NCBI RefSeq assembly: GCF_022919075.1 | Contig: NZ_CP095078.1 | Coordinates: 186,001-250,000, forward strand | Length of the DNA stretch: 64,000 bases | Origin: Nocardioides sp. W7 | GTDB taxonomy: Bacteria; Actinomycetota; Actinomycetes; Propionibacteriales; Nocardioidaceae | Direction of reading: 5' to 3' | Part shown: piece after piece, positions 36,171-44,903 of the stretch | Position numbering within the stretch: the stretch's first letter is position 1 | Layout: each line of letters starts with the position of its first letter | The notes under the pieces: generated by a model | Database searches by the model: none | Told to the model about the DNA's origin: nothing | Seen by the model: only the letters and a program-made list of their open reading frames with translations | Translations under genes and position numbers: made by a program

Positions 36171-36318
36171 CGGCACCTCCAGGACGACCGGTTGAGCGAC
36201 TTCACGTGGGAACCCGACATCCCGCGCCTCCTCTCGGCTGCTCCGACGCTAGGGGCCGCGTGTTCGGGGGCTGTTTCCGGATGTAACGGGCAGGAAAACG
36301 ATCGGCCGACCCGGTCGG

Positions 36319-36324
36319 TAGCGT
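36319..36324 (+). promoter_or_regulatory. -10 box of ispD (leaderless start)
   Basis: TAGCGT is followed by 6 nt and GTG 36331. It lies in the 160-bp divergent gap with nirD, which otherwise shows no gene. Confidence 0.6.
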
Positions 36325-36330
36325 GCGCAC

Positions 36331-37038
36331 GTGACCGAACCCGCCACCGCCGTCGTCGTCCTCGCAGCCGGGTCCGGCTCCCGGGTCGGCGCGGACCGGA
36401 ACAAGGTCCTGCTGACCCTGCGCGACCGGCCGGTGCTGGCCTGGTCGCTGACCGACGTGCTCGCGCTGCCCGACGTACGACGCGTGGTGCTGGTGGTCCG
36501 TCCGGGCGAGGCCGCCTCGGTGGGCCAGGCGGTGGCGCCGTACCTCGGCGACCGCGAGGTGCACGTCGTCGACGGCGGCGCGACCCGGCACGCGTCGGAG
36601 TGGCAGGCGGTGCGGGTGCTCGCGCCCGCCATCGACGCGGGCGAGGTCGACCTGGTCGCCGTCCACGACGGCGCCCGACCCCTGGCGGGGCGTGGGCTGT
36701 GGGAGGCGGTGCTCGGCGCGGCCCGCGAGCACGGCGGCGCGATCCCCGTGGCGCCGCTGAGCGGGCTGGTGACCACCGACCTGCGAGCGGTGCCCGGCGA
36801 GCTCGCCGGCGTGCAGACCCCGCAGGCGTTCGCGGCCCGCGAGCTGCTGGCGGCCTACCGCGCCGCCGACGCCGAGGGGTTCGAGGCGACCGACACGGCA
36901 GGCTGCCTGGCCAGGTACGCCGACGTCCGCATCGCCGCGGTCCGCAGCGGGCCGGGCAACCTGAAGATCACCTTCCCCGAGGACCTCGGGCTGGCCGAGT
37001 CACTCCTCGCCGGACCGGTCGAGGACGCCCTCGGGTGA
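36331..37038 (+). CDS. ispD: 2-C-methyl-D-erythritol 4-phosphate cytidylyltransferase
   Basis: A 235-residue MEP-pathway enzyme that makes CDP-ME from MEP and [23 protein letters not shown] is the CTP-binding loop, [14 protein letters not shown] contains the conserved Arg, [11 protein letters not shown] is the substrate segment, and [14 protein letters not shown] the closing motif. It starts with GTG behind a leaderless promoter. Its 3' end overlaps a convergent IspD-like paralogue by 39 bp. Confidence 0.95.
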   Translation: MTEPATAVVVLAAGSGSRVGADRNKVLLTLRDRPVLAWSLTDVLALPDVRRVVLVVRPGEAASVGQAVAPYLGDREVHVVDGGATRHASEWQAVRVLAPAIDAGEVDLVAVHDGARPLAGRGLWEAVLGAAREHGGAIPVAPLSGLVTTDLRAVPGELAGVQTPQAFAARELLAAYRAADAEGFEATDTAGCLARYADVRIAAVRSGPGNLKITFPEDLGLAESLLAGPVEDALG

Positions 37039-37596
37039 GGTGAGCGCCTCCAGCACCCGGACGTCCTCCTCGCTCGCGACGCGACGCCCGGACGGGGGCG
37101 CCTCGAGCGTCCGCACCGGGTAGCGCTCGGCCAGCGCCGCGACCAGGACGGCGAAGTCGGTGCTGGGCAGGGCCTCGAGATCGACGACCACGGAGCCCGG
37201 CAGCACCACCGGGGAGGCGACGGCGAGCAGGCCCGCCCGGTCGACGGTCTCCCCGACCAGGCCGCCCTCGACGTGCTTGACGGTGTCGGTGACCGGGCGG
37301 ACGCCGACGACGACCGCCTCGTGCTCGATCGCCTCCGCCACGCAGGCCGCGATGAACTCCGGCGGCGTCAGCGGGCACAGGGCGTCGTGCAGCACGAACG
37401 GCTCGGCGGCGTCGACGAGGCCGGCCCAGTTGGTGCCGACGTCCACCGGCGTGACCCCGGACTCCCCCAGCGCCCAGCCGGCGCAGGCGACCAGCGCCTC
37501 GCCGTGGATCAGCGCGAACGGCAGCGAGCCGCGGTCCTGCTCGACCACCGTCCCGAGAGCGGGCGGGACGTCGTCGTCATACAGGTCGGTCGTCAT
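37000..37596 (-). CDS. Degenerate IspD-like protein without the nucleotide-binding loop
   Basis: A 198-residue protein aligning with the later part of Isp[13 protein letters not shown] matches [27 protein letters not shown] matches the PVTDTIK segment, and [16 protein letters not shown] matches KITFPEDL. The N-terminal Gly-rich CTP loop is missing, replaced by an acidic start, and the key Arg/Lys are gone, so it is probably not a cytidylyltransferase. ATG 37596 begins the homology-like part. It lies between carD and ispD, converging on ispD. It might be a regulator or an IspD partner (speculation). Confidence 0.7.
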   Translation of the reverse strand: MTTDLYDDDVPPALGTVVEQDRGSLPFALIHGEALVACAGWALGESGVTPVDVGTNWAGLVDAAEPFVLHDALCPLTPPEFIAACVAEAIEHEAVVVGVRPVTDTVKHVEGGLVGETVDRAGLLAVASPVVLPGSVVVDLEALPSTDFAVLVAALAERYPVRTLEAPPSGRRVASEEDVRVLEALTSPEGVLDRSGEE

Positions 37597-37637
37597 GGCG
37601 ACCCCACCGTATGACGTCCCGGCTCCCCCAAGACGTC

Positions 37638-37668
37638 GAGGCCCCCCGGACATCGTCCGGAGGGCCTC
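37638..37668 (-). terminator. Probable carD terminator hairpin
   Basis: GAGGCCCCCCGGAC (37638-37651) pairs with GTCCGGAGGGCCTC (37655-37668) around a 3-nt loop with one mismatch. It starts 10 nt after the carD stop. No T-run. Confidence 0.65.
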
Positions 37669-37678
37669 GGCGGGTGGA

Positions 37679-38164
37679 TCAGGAGGCGAGCACCTCGTCG
37701 AGGAGGGCCTCGGCCTTGTCCTCGTTGGTGCGCTCGGCCAGGGCGAGCTCGGAGACCAGGATCTGGCGGGCCTTGGCGAGCATCCGCTTCTCGCCGGCCG
37801 ACAGTCCGCGGTCGCGCTCGCGGCGCCACAGGTCACGCACGACCTCGGCGACCTTCATGACGTCGCCGCTGTGCAGCTTCTCCAGGTTGGCCTTGTAACG
37901 CCGCGACCAGTTGGTCGGCTCCTCGACGTGCGCGGCACGCAGTACGTCGAAGACGCGGTCGAGGCCTTCCTTGTCGACAACGTCGCGCACACCGACGAGG
38001 TCCAGGTTCATGGCGGGCACACGAACGACCAGGTCCTGCTGGGCGACGATCCGCAGGACGAGGTACTGCCGGTCCTCGCCCTTGATGGTCCGCATCTCGA
38101 TGTCCTCGATGACAGCGGCCCCGTGATTCGGGTAAACAACCGTTTCGCCGACGGTGAAAGTCAT
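37679..38164 (-). CDS. carD: CarD family RNA polymerase-binding regulator
   Basis: A 161-residue protein that binds the RNA polymerase beta subunit and stabilises open promoter complexes. The N-terminal RNAP-interaction domain ([20 protein letters not shown]) is followed by a helical DNA-contacting domain with the conserved Trp in [19 protein letters not shown]. Length equals mycobacterial CarD. It has its own promoter and terminator. Confidence 0.97.
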   Translation of the reverse strand: MTFTVGETVVYPNHGAAVIEDIEMRTIKGEDRQYLVLRIVAQQDLVVRVPAMNLDLVGVRDVVDKEGLDRVFDVLRAAHVEEPTNWSRRYKANLEKLHSGDVMKVAEVVRDLWRRERDRGLSAGEKRMLAKARQILVSELALAERTNEDKAEALLDEVLAS

Positions 38165-38191
38165 ATGTCAGGTACCCCTTCCTAGGAAGCC

Positions 38192-38205
38192 AGTCTAACA
38201 CGTGT
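38192..38205 (-). promoter_or_regulatory. carD promoter region
   Basis: TAGACT (minus, 38197-38192) is a good -10 box, giving a leader of about 20 nt before ATG 38164. The palindrome ACACGTGT (38198-38205) abuts it and may be a regulator site. The rest of the 212-bp gap to 38377 shows only a TTGACA (38255-38260) with no convincing -10. Confidence 0.45.
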
Positions 38206-38376
38206 CAGAGCGGGCCCGACCCGCGTTTCCGCAGGTCAGCGCCACAATGGGGTCTTGACAGATGTCGAGGGGCCGTGCTGGAAGCAGGGTCGGTCGGATC
38301 GGTCCGAACCGGAAAACCGCTGGTGAACGGGGGGGTTCACACCGTTCCGCGACCTCGGTGGTCGATACTGCAGCCC

Positions 38377-39168
38377 ATGCCGATCGAGCCCGCGAGCGAC
38401 CCCGCCGACGAGCCCGCGACCCTCCCGGAGGAGGTCCCGCCGCCCGAGGAGGCGCCCACCACCCCGGCGTACCTCACGCCCGTGCTGCTGGTCCGCGCCG
38501 CGCACCCCCGACAGGCCGTGCTGACCGCCGTCGGCGTCGCCGCCGCCGGCGCCCTCGCCGACCGGCCCACCCGGGAGGTGCTGGTCGTGCTCGCGACCGT
38601 CCTCGTCGGCCAGACCGTGCTCGGCTGGCACAACGACCTCGTCGACCGGGAGCGCGACCGGCGCCACGACCTCCCCGGCAAGCCGATCGCGCAGGGCCGG
38701 CTCGACCCCGGGACCGTGTGGTTCGCGCTCACCTGCGCCGTCCTGGTCCTGGTGCCGCTCTCGATCGCCACCGGGATCACGGCCGGCTGCCTGTACCTCG
38801 CCTCCGTCGCCATCGGGCTGCTCGGCAACGTGGTGCTGCGGCAGGGGCTGCTCTCCTGGCTGCCGTGGGCGGCGTCGTACGCCCTGCTCCCGGGCTACCT
38901 GTCGTACGGCGGCTGGGGCGGCGAGGCCGTCGGCCAACCGCCGGAGCCGGTGATCGTCGTCCTCGCGGCGCTGCTCGGGATCGGCGTACACGTCCTGCGC
39001 GCCCTCTGGGGTCTGGTCCCCGACCACGCCGACGGCTGGACCTACCTGCCGCTGCGGCTGGGCCTGAAGCTGGGCGCCAGTCGGCTCCTGGTCGTCGCGT
39101 CGGTCTACGTCGCGCTGGTCGTCGTCGCCCTGGTCGTGGCGGGCACCTACGTGGGGCTGTCGAAATAG
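38377..39168 (+). CDS. UbiA family prenyltransferase
   Basis: A 263-residue integral membrane enzyme with about eight helices. The first Asp-rich motif is NDLVDRERDRRHDLPGKP, where Asp residues bind the Mg-diphosphate; the second region (LVPDHADGWTYLPLRL) is partly degenerate. It should attach a prenyl chain to a small acceptor. An N-terminal acidic, Pro-rich stretch of about 30 residues precedes the first helix. ATG 38377 follows a -10-like GATACT by 7 nt. Product unknown. Confidence 0.88.
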   Translation: MPIEPASDPADEPATLPEEVPPPEEAPTTPAYLTPVLLVRAAHPRQAVLTAVGVAAAGALADRPTREVLVVLATVLVGQTVLGWHNDLVDRERDRRHDLPGKPIAQGRLDPGTVWFALTCAVLVLVPLSIATGITAGCLYLASVAIGLLGNVVLRQGLLSWLPWAASYALLPGYLSYGGWGGEAVGQPPEPVIVVLAALLGIGVHVLRALWGLVPDHADGWTYLPLRLGLKLGASRLLVVASVYVALVVVALVVAGTYVGLSK

Positions 39169-39220
39169 CACAACGCTAGGCTGTGGCCCGTTCGCGCCGC
39201 TCTCCCGTGAGGCCTTCCAG

Positions 39221-39751
39221 ATGCTGCTCCGTCGCAAGTTTGCGTTCGCCGTGTGCGCCACCGCGCTCACCGCCCCCGTCCTGAGCTCCTGCGGCTTCAA
39301 CTACGCGACCGACCAGCCGTACACGCCGGCCGCCGGCACGAACGACCACTCGGCCACGGTCAAGGTCCTGAACGCGGTCATCGTCTCCGGGCAGTCCGGC
39401 AGCGGCACCTTCGTCGCGGGCCTGTCGAACTCCGGCAGCGAGGCGGCCTCCCTCACCGACGTGGTCGGGGAGGGTCTGACGATCGAGGTCGAGCCGGTCG
39501 AGATCCCGGCCGGCGGGTTCGTCAACCTCGCCGACTCCGACCTCCACGTCGCCGGCGAGTTCGAGGCCGGGGAGGTGCTGGACCTGCGCGTCGTGCTCGA
39601 CAACGGCGAGGAGGTCGAGCTGGAGGTCCCGGTCGTCACGAACTGCGACGAGTTCGAGGGCTACGACACCTCCGCCTCGGCCGAGACTGAGGCTGCCGGC
39701 GAGGACGCGGCGTACAGCTGCGAGTACGCCGAGTCCGAGGGTGGTCACTGA
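39221..39751 (+). CDS. Small lipoprotein upstream of gpmA, unknown function
   Basis: A 176-residue exported lipoprotein. The signal peptide ends in the lipobox LSSC. The mature part looks like one beta-sandwich (residues about 40-145; [24 protein letters not shown]), resembling copper-chaperone-like or DUF461-type lipoproteins, and ends in an acidic Cys-containing tail. Its TGA shares a base with the gpmA ATG, so the genes are coupled. TAGGCT at 39177-39182 may be the -10 box. Confidence 0.75.
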   Translation: MLLRRKFAFAVCATALTAPVLSSCGFNYATDQPYTPAAGTNDHSATVKVLNAVIVSGQSGSGTFVAGLSNSGSEAASLTDVVGEGLTIEVEPVEIPAGGFVNLADSDLHVAGEFEAGEVLDLRVVLDNGEEVELEVPVVTNCDEFEGYDTSASAETEAAGEDAAYSCEYAESEGGH

Positions 39752-40494
39752 TGACGTCGACCCTGGTCCTGCTCCGCCACGGCGAGAGCGAGTGGAACGC
39801 CAAGAACCTCTTCACCGGCTGGGTGGACGTCGCGCTGACCGAGAAGGGTCGCGCCGAGGCCGCCCGCGGTGGCCAGCTGATGCTGGACGCGGGCCTGCTG
39901 CCCGACGTCGTCCACACCTCGCTGCAGCGCCGGGCGATCAACACCGCCGCGCTCGCACTCGACGCCGCCGACCGGCACTGGATCCCGGTCAAGCGCTCGT
40001 GGCGCCTCAACGAGCGGCACTACGGCGCACTGCAGGGCAAGGACAAGAAGCAGACGCTGGAGGAGTACGGCGACGAGCAGTTCATGCTCTGGCGCCGCTC
40101 CTTCGACGTACCCCCGCCGCCGCTCGCCGACGACGACGAGTTCTCGCAGGTCGGGCTGCCGCAGTACGCCGACCTCGGCGACGACCTGCCCCGCACCGAG
40201 TGCCTGAAGGACGTCATCACGCGGTTCCTGCCGTACTGGACGTCCGACATCGTCCCTGACCTGCAGTCCGGCAAGGTCGTGCTCGTCGCCGCCCACGGCA
40301 ACAGCCTCCGCGCGCTGGTCAAGCACCTCGACGGCATCAGCGACGAGGACATCGCCGGCCTGAACATCCCCACCGGCATGCCGCTGCGCTACGAGCTCGA
40401 CGACGACCTGCAGCCGGTCGTCAAGGGCGGCACCTACCTCGACCCCGAGGCCGCTGCCGCTGCCGCTGCTGCCGTGGCCAACCAGGGTCGCTGA
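39751..40494 (+). CDS. gpmA: 2,3-bisphosphoglycerate-dependent phosphoglycerate mutase
   Basis: A 247-residue glycolytic enzyme interconverting 3- and 2-phosphoglycerate. [18 protein letters not shown] contains the phosphohistidine, [18 protein letters not shown] the second Arg/His set, and [17 protein letters not shown] the catalytic His. A short Ala-rich C-terminus follows. It lies downstream of the lipoprotein gene with a one-base overlap, and ends before a repeat-filled convergent gap. Confidence 0.97.
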   Translation: MTSTLVLLRHGESEWNAKNLFTGWVDVALTEKGRAEAARGGQLMLDAGLLPDVVHTSLQRRAINTAALALDAADRHWIPVKRSWRLNERHYGALQGKDKKQTLEEYGDEQFMLWRRSFDVPPPPLADDDEFSQVGLPQYADLGDDLPRTECLKDVITRFLPYWTSDIVPDLQSGKVVLVAAHGNSLRALVKHLDGISDEDIAGLNIPTGMPLRYELDDDLQPVVKGGTYLDPEAAAAAAAAVANQGR

Positions 40495-40511
40495 GCGCGC
40501 GGGGGCGCTTT

Positions 40512-40720
40512 GCGAGTTTCTCCGCCTGGGCGGAGAAACTCGCTCCTGGCCCATGAAGCTTCACGACACCAGCATGAGTTCCTCGACATGGGTGTGACCC
40601 GAGGGACGGCTGAGGCAGGGCTGGCGCGCAAGTTTCATCGGTTAGCCGACGAACCTCACGCCTGGACGATGAAGCTTCGTCGTCCCAGAAGGAGTTCCAT
40701 CGGCTAACCGATGAAACTCC
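40512..40720. repeat. Cluster of palindromic repeats between gpmA and phoU
   Basis: Three hairpins occur. GCGAGTTTCTCCGCC (40512-40526) pairs perfectly with its complement at 40529-40543. An imperfect one lies at 40631-40656 (AGTTTCATCGG arm). GGAGTTCCATCGG (40691-40703) pairs with 40708-40720 with one mismatch. The linkers carry TGAAGCTTCA-like palindromes near 40554 and 40669. The first hairpin and linker resemble 9540-9620. No gene lies in this 243-bp convergent gap. Confidence 0.8.
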
Positions 40721-40737
40721 CCCGCGGGCGGGTGCGA

Positions 40738-41394
40738 TCAGGCGCCGACGGTCCGCGGGTTCTCGCCGGTGACGACGAAGACGACCCGGTTGGCGACGGA
40801 GACGGCGTGGTCGGCGATCCGCTCGTAGTAGCGGCCGAGCAGGGCGACGTCGACGGCCGCCTCCACGCCGTGGGTCCACTCGTCGCCGAGCAGCTCGGCG
40901 AAGGAGGTACGACGCAGGCGGTCCATCTCCTCGTCGGCGCGACCGAGGGCGATCGCGGCCTGGACGTCGCGGTCGGTGATGATCTTGGAGACCTTGGAGA
41001 CCATCTCCTCGGCGACCTCGGCCATCCGGGCGACGGTGGGCCGGACCTCGTCGGGTACGGCGACGAACGGCGTGCGCAGCCGGGCGATCTTCGCGACGTG
41101 CACCGACAGGTCGCCCATCCGCTCCAGCTCGGTCACCATCCGCAGCGCGGCGACGACGACGCGCAGGTCGCCGGCGACCGGCTGCTGGAGCGACAGCAGC
41201 TCGAAGGCGGTCTCCTCGACGCGCTCGCGGGCCCGGTCGATCTCGACGTCGGCGCTGATGACGCGCTCGGCGATCTCGGCGTCACCGGTCAGCAGCGACT
41301 CGGTCGCGAGCCGGACCGCCTGCTCGACATCGCCGCAGATGGCGGCGAGGTCACGGAAGACGGCATCGAGCTGGTCGTGGAACACCTGGCGCAT
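40738..41394 (-). CDS. phoU: Phosphate signalling regulator PhoU
   Basis: A 218-residue protein of two three-helix bundles, each with the metal-binding pattern (VISADVEIDRARERVEE; GRADEEMDRLRRTSF). RMVTELERMGDLSVHVAKIA and RYYERIADHAVSVANRVVF are PhoU hallmarks. It restrains the sensor kinase when phosphate is ample. ATG 41394 follows TACGGT (minus) by 7 nt, a leaderless start. It is divergent from senX3 across a PHO box. Confidence 0.96.
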   Translation of the reverse strand: MRQVFHDQLDAVFRDLAAICGDVEQAVRLATESLLTGDAEIAERVISADVEIDRARERVEETAFELLSLQQPVAGDLRVVVAALRMVTELERMGDLSVHVAKIARLRTPFVAVPDEVRPTVARMAEVAEEMVSKVSKIITDRDVQAAIALGRADEEMDRLRRTSFAELLGDEWTHGVEAAVDVALLGRYYERIADHAVSVANRVVFVVTGENPRTVGA

Positions 41395-41401
41395 GAACGG
41401 G

Positions 41402-41508
41402 ACCGTACGGGGCCGAAGTGACGACACGGGGTGGTCGCGTGAACGGGTGGTGAACAGTCGGAAGCCGGCGCCCAGGGGGCGAACTCCAGGTGAATCCCAC
41501 CGTACTGT
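41402..41508. promoter_or_regulatory. phoU/senX3 divergent control region with PHO box
   Basis: GTGAAC occurs at 41439-41444 and 41450-41455, exactly 11 bp apart; on the minus strand this reads GTTCACCACCCGTTCAC, the direct-repeat form bound by PhoP/RegX3-type regulators. phoU has TACGGT (minus, 41407-41402) and senX3 has TACTGT (41503-41508), each 7 nt before its start codon. RegX3 could thus autoregulate. Confidence 0.7.
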
Positions 41509-41515
41509 TGCCGCC

Positions 41516-42673
41516 GTGGACCCGACGACACAGGCGTTCCTCGCTGCGGTCATCGGGGCCGTGGTCGCAGGCGGCGCCGTCCTTGCCTGGGCGATCAGCG
41601 ACCGCCAGCAGCACCAGCTCCCGACCCACGAGGAGCCGGTCGTGCCCGCGGGCGTCGCCACCGTCCTGTCGGTCCTGCGCAGCAGCGCGGTCGTGGTCGA
41701 CGACGCCGACGTGGTCCTGAAGGCCTCGGCGCCGGCGTACGCGCTGGGCCTGGTACGCGGCACCCGCCTGGTCGCCGACGACCTCGCCGAGCTGGTCCGC
41801 CAGGTCCGGCGCGACGGCCAGATCCGCGAGACCGAGCTGGTGATGAGCCGCGCCGGGGTCCCAGCGCGGCACGTCACCGCGCGGGTCGCGCCCCTCGGCT
41901 CGCGGCTGGTGCTGGCCCTGGTCGAGGACCGCACCCGCGAGCGTCGCGTCGAGGAGGTACGCCGCGACTTCGTGGCCAACGTGAGTCACGAGCTGAAGAC
42001 CCCGGTCGGCGCGATCCGGCTGCTCGCCGAGGCGATGCACGAGGCGGCCGAGGACCCGACCGCGGTCAAGCGGTTCGCCGCCCGGATGCTCATCGAGAGC
42101 GACCGGCTCGCTCAGCTCGTCCAGCAGATCATCGAGCTCTCCCGGCTGCAGGCCGACGACCCGCTCGAGGCGCCGTCCGCGGTCGGCCTCGACGACGTCA
42201 TCGCGGTCGCGGTCGACACCAGCGCCATCGACGCCGACTCCAAGCGGATCCAGATCCTCACCGCCGGCACGTCGGGGTTGCAGGTCTTCGGCAACGAGGA
42301 GCAGGTCACCGCGGCGGTGAGCAACCTGGTCGCGAACGCCGTGTCGTACTCCGAGCCCGACGCCACCGTGCTGGTCACCACCAAGGTCGACGAGGGCTCG
42401 GTGGAGATCTCGGTCGTCGACCAGGGCATCGGCATCCCGCCCGACGAGATCGACCGGATCTTCGAGCGGTTCTACCGGGTCGACCCCGCCCGCCACCGCT
42501 CCACCGGCGGCACCGGGCTCGGCCTGTCCATCGTCAAGCACGTCGCGGCCACGCACGGCGGAGAAGTCCGGGTGTGGTCGGTCGAGGGCCAAGGGTCTAC
42601 GTTCACCTTGACTCTCCCCCAGTACTTCGGGGCCACCTCGAAGGAAGACATCAACCAGGAGGAACTCCCGTGA
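41516..42673 (+). CDS. senX3: Sensor histidine kinase SenX3 (phosphate limitation)
   Basis: A 385-residue kinase. One N-terminal membrane helix (residues about 7-27), a degenerate PAS domain (about 45-140), HisKA with His158 in FVANVSHELKTP, and an ATPase domain with NLVANAVSY (N box), DQGIGIPPDE and GGTGLGLSIVKHV. It senses phosphate state through PhoU and the Pst system and phosphorylates RegX3. GTG 41516 follows TACTGT by 7 nt. GTGA overlap with regX3. Confidence 0.95.
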   Translation: MDPTTQAFLAAVIGAVVAGGAVLAWAISDRQQHQLPTHEEPVVPAGVATVLSVLRSSAVVVDDADVVLKASAPAYALGLVRGTRLVADDLAELVRQVRRDGQIRETELVMSRAGVPARHVTARVAPLGSRLVLALVEDRTRERRVEEVRRDFVANVSHELKTPVGAIRLLAEAMHEAAEDPTAVKRFAARMLIESDRLAQLVQQIIELSRLQADDPLEAPSAVGLDDVIAVAVDTSAIDADSKRIQILTAGTSGLQVFGNEEQVTAAVSNLVANAVSYSEPDATVLVTTKVDEGSVEISVVDQGIGIPPDEIDRIFERFYRVDPARHRSTGGTGLGLSIVKHVAATHGGEVRVWSVEGQGSTFTLTLPQYFGATSKEDINQEELP

Positions 42674-43347
42674 CCCGGGTACTCGTCGTCGAGGATGAAG
42701 AGAGCTACAGCGAGGCGCTCGCCTACATGCTGCGCAAGGAGGGCTTCGAGGTCGCCATCGCGGCCGACGGCAACTCCGCGCTGACCGAGTTCGACCGCAA
42801 CGGCGCCGACATCGTGCTGCTCGACCTGATGCTGCCCGGGCTGCCCGGGACCGAGGTGTGCCGGCAGATCCGCCAGACCTCCAGCGTGCCGGTGATCATG
42901 GTCAGCGCCAAGGACGACGAGGTCGACAAGGTGGTCGGCCTCGAGCTGGGCGCCGACGACTACGTCACCAAGCCGTACTCCCCGCGCGAGCTGGTGGCCC
43001 GGATCCGCGCGGTGCTCCGCCGCGGCCAGGAGCCCGACCTCGCACCGGCCACGCTTGAGGCCGGCCCGGTGCGGATGGACGTCGAGCGGCACGTGGTGAC
43101 CGTCGGCGGGACCGAGCAGCGGCTCCCGCTGAAGGAGTTCGAGCTGCTGGAGATGTTCCTGCGCAACCCGGGCCGGGTGCTCACGCGCGGCCAGCTCATC
43201 GACCGGGTCTGGGGCTCCGACTACGTCGGCGACACCAAGACCCTCGACGTGCACGTGAAGCGGCTGCGGGCCAAGCTCGAGCCCGACCCGGGCGAGCCGA
43301 AGTTCCTGGTCACCGTGCGCGGGCTGGGCTACAAATTGGATCTCTGA
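42670..43347 (+). CDS. regX3: OmpR-family response regulator RegX3
   Basis: A 225-residue DNA-binding regulator. The receiver domain has the acidic pair in VVEDEES, the phosphorylated Asp in IVLLDLMLPGLPG, and the Lys in GADDYVTKPYSPREL. The winged helix (residues about 130-225) includes RVLTRGQLIDRVWGSDY and DVHVKRLRAKLEPDP. It activates phosphate-starvation genes and probably its own operon through the PHO box at 41439-41455. Start overlaps senX3 by GTGA. Confidence 0.96.
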   Translation: MTRVLVVEDEESYSEALAYMLRKEGFEVAIAADGNSALTEFDRNGADIVLLDLMLPGLPGTEVCRQIRQTSSVPVIMVSAKDDEVDKVVGLELGADDYVTKPYSPRELVARIRAVLRRGQEPDLAPATLEAGPVRMDVERHVVTVGGTEQRLPLKEFELLEMFLRNPGRVLTRGQLIDRVWGSDYVGDTKTLDVHVKRLRAKLEPDPGEPKFLVTVRGLGYKLDL

Positions 43348-43425
43348 GCGTCCAGGCGTTCAGGGCTGGCGGGATCTCGCGGTACGCCGTCCGAAAACCG
43401 CGTGTCCACTGTCGGTGCCGGTTCC

Positions 43426-43431
43426 TAGGCT
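43426..43431 (+). promoter_or_regulatory. -10 box of the EamA transporter gene
   Basis: TAGGCT is followed by 6 nt and GTG 43438, giving a leaderless start independent of senX3-regX3. Confidence 0.6.
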
Positions 43432-43437
43432 GTCCCG

Positions 43438-44385
43438 GTGACCAGTACGACGACCTCCGCGACGCCCGCCGGCCCCGCCACCCCGGGTGGACCGCCCGCG
43501 TGGCTGCCGGTCGGGGCGGTGGCCGTGACCCTGGTTTTCTGGGCCTCGGCCTTCGTCGCGATCCGGCACCTGGGCCACGACTTCTCCCCGGGCGCGCTCT
43601 CGCTCGGCCGGTTGCTGGTCGGGGCGGTGTGCCTGGCGGCGGTCGCGCTGCCGCAGGGACTGCCGCGGCCGACCGGGCGCCAGTGGGTCTCGATCGTCAC
43701 GATCGGCGTGCTCTGGTTCGGCATCTACAACGTCGCCCTCAACGAGGGTGAGCAGCGCGTCGACGCCGGCACGGCGGCGATGCTGATCCAGGTCTCCCCG
43801 GTGCTGATCGCCCTGCTGGCGACCGTGTTCCTCGACGAGCGCTTCACCGTCTGGCTCGGGCTGGGCCTCGCGCTCGCCTTCGGCGGGGTCGCCCTGATCG
43901 GGCTGTCGACGTCGGACGGCGGCGACCGCGACCTGCTCGGCGTCGTGCTCTGCCTGGTCGCCGCGGTCGTCTACTCCGTCAGCCTGGTGCTGCAGAAGCC
44001 GCTGGTCGCCCGGCTGCCCGCCCTCCAGGTCACCTGGCTGGCCTGCACCGTCGGGGCGATCGTCTGCCTCCCGTTCGCCGGCCAGCTGGTCGAGGAGGCC
44101 GGCGAAGCGTCCGCCTCCTCGATCCTGTGGGTGGTCTACCTCGGGGTGTTCCCGACGGCGATCGCGTTCACGACGTACGCCTTCGCCCTGCAGCACATGA
44201 GCGCCAGCAGCCTCGGCATCACCACCTACCTGGTGCCGCCGCTGACCATCGTGATGGGGCTGATCTTCCTCGACGAGGCGCCCCCGACGATGGCCTACGC
44301 CGGTGGCGCGCTCGCCCTGGTGGGCGTGGCGGTCGCGCGGCGCAAGCCCCGCCCGGTGGCCGAGGACCGGCCGGCACCGGCCTAG
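43438..44385 (+). CDS. EamA/DMT family transporter
   Basis: A 315-residue transporter with ten predicted helices in two EamA repeats (residues about 25-155 and 165-300). VFWASAFVAIRHLGHDFSPG opens the first repeat, and LGVFPTAIAFTTYAFALQHM plus LVPPLTIVMGLIFLDEAPP are typical of the second. Members export amino acids or other metabolites; no substrate can be assigned. The stop codon overlaps the convergent YbjN gene stop in a shared CTAG. Confidence 0.92.
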   Translation: MTSTTTSATPAGPATPGGPPAWLPVGAVAVTLVFWASAFVAIRHLGHDFSPGALSLGRLLVGAVCLAAVALPQGLPRPTGRQWVSIVTIGVLWFGIYNVALNEGEQRVDAGTAAMLIQVSPVLIALLATVFLDERFTVWLGLGLALAFGGVALIGLSTSDGGDRDLLGVVLCLVAAVVYSVSLVLQKPLVARLPALQVTWLACTVGAIVCLPFAGQLVEEAGEASASSILWVVYLGVFPTAIAFTTYAFALQHMSASSLGITTYLVPPLTIVMGLIFLDEAPPTMAYAGGALALVGVAVARRKPRPVAEDRPAPA

Positions 44386-44903
44386 TGCTCGGAGGAGGCG
44401 GGCTCCTCGCCCGACTCCAGCCACCCGCGGAACGCCTCGAGGTTCTTGGTCGGCTCGCCGCGCAGCTTGCGCCACTCCCACTCCTTGCGGATCGAGGAGG
44501 CGAAGCCGAGCTCGAGGATCGCGTTGAACGACTCGTCGGCGTAGGTCAGCACCGAGCCGAGCAGCCGGTCGAGCTCGTCGGGGGTGACGGACGTGAGCGG
44601 GAGCCGGGCGTCGAGGTAGATGTCCCCGAGCCGGTCGACGGCGAAGGAGACGGCGTACATCTTCAGGTTCCGCTCGAGCAGCCAGCGGTAGACCCGCTCG
44701 TGGTTCTCGTCGGGGTTGCGGCACACGAAGGCGTGCACCCCGAGGGCGTGCTCGCCGAGGTCGAGGCGGACGGCGGTCTGCAGCTTCTTCTCACCCGGCA
44801 GGGTCAGGGAGAAGACGCCGGGGCCGATCTCGTCGTACTCGATCTCGTTCGCGGCGAGGTGGTCGCGGACGACCTGGGCGAGGTCGTTCGTCGGGGTGGT
44901 CAT
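44382..44903 (-). CDS. YbjN domain-containing protein
   Basis: A 173-residue cytoplasmic protein with a YbjN (type III secretion chaperone-like) fold: [20 protein letters not shown], then [21 protein letters not shown] and [21 protein letters not shown]. The role in actinobacteria is unknown. Its ATG overlaps the mshA stop (ATGA), a conserved arrangement of a YbjN gene after mshA. It ends in a shared CTAG with the EamA gene. Confidence 0.88.
   Translation of the reverse strand: MTTPTNDLAQVVRDHLAANEIEYDEIGPGVFSLTLPGEKKLQTAVRLDLGEHALGVHAFVCRNPDENHERVYRWLLERNLKMYAVSFAVDRLGDIYLDARLPLTSVTPDELDRLLGSVLTYADESFNAILELGFASSIRKEWEWRKLRGEPTKNLEAFRGWLESGEEPASSEH

Noticed and set aside
36273..36287. GlnR-like site (GTTAC and GAAAC on the minus strand) before nirD
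   Set aside because: The two boxes are 5 nt apart, whereas GlnR sites need 6; no second pair follows. It could matter for nitrite assimilation but the spacing does not fit.
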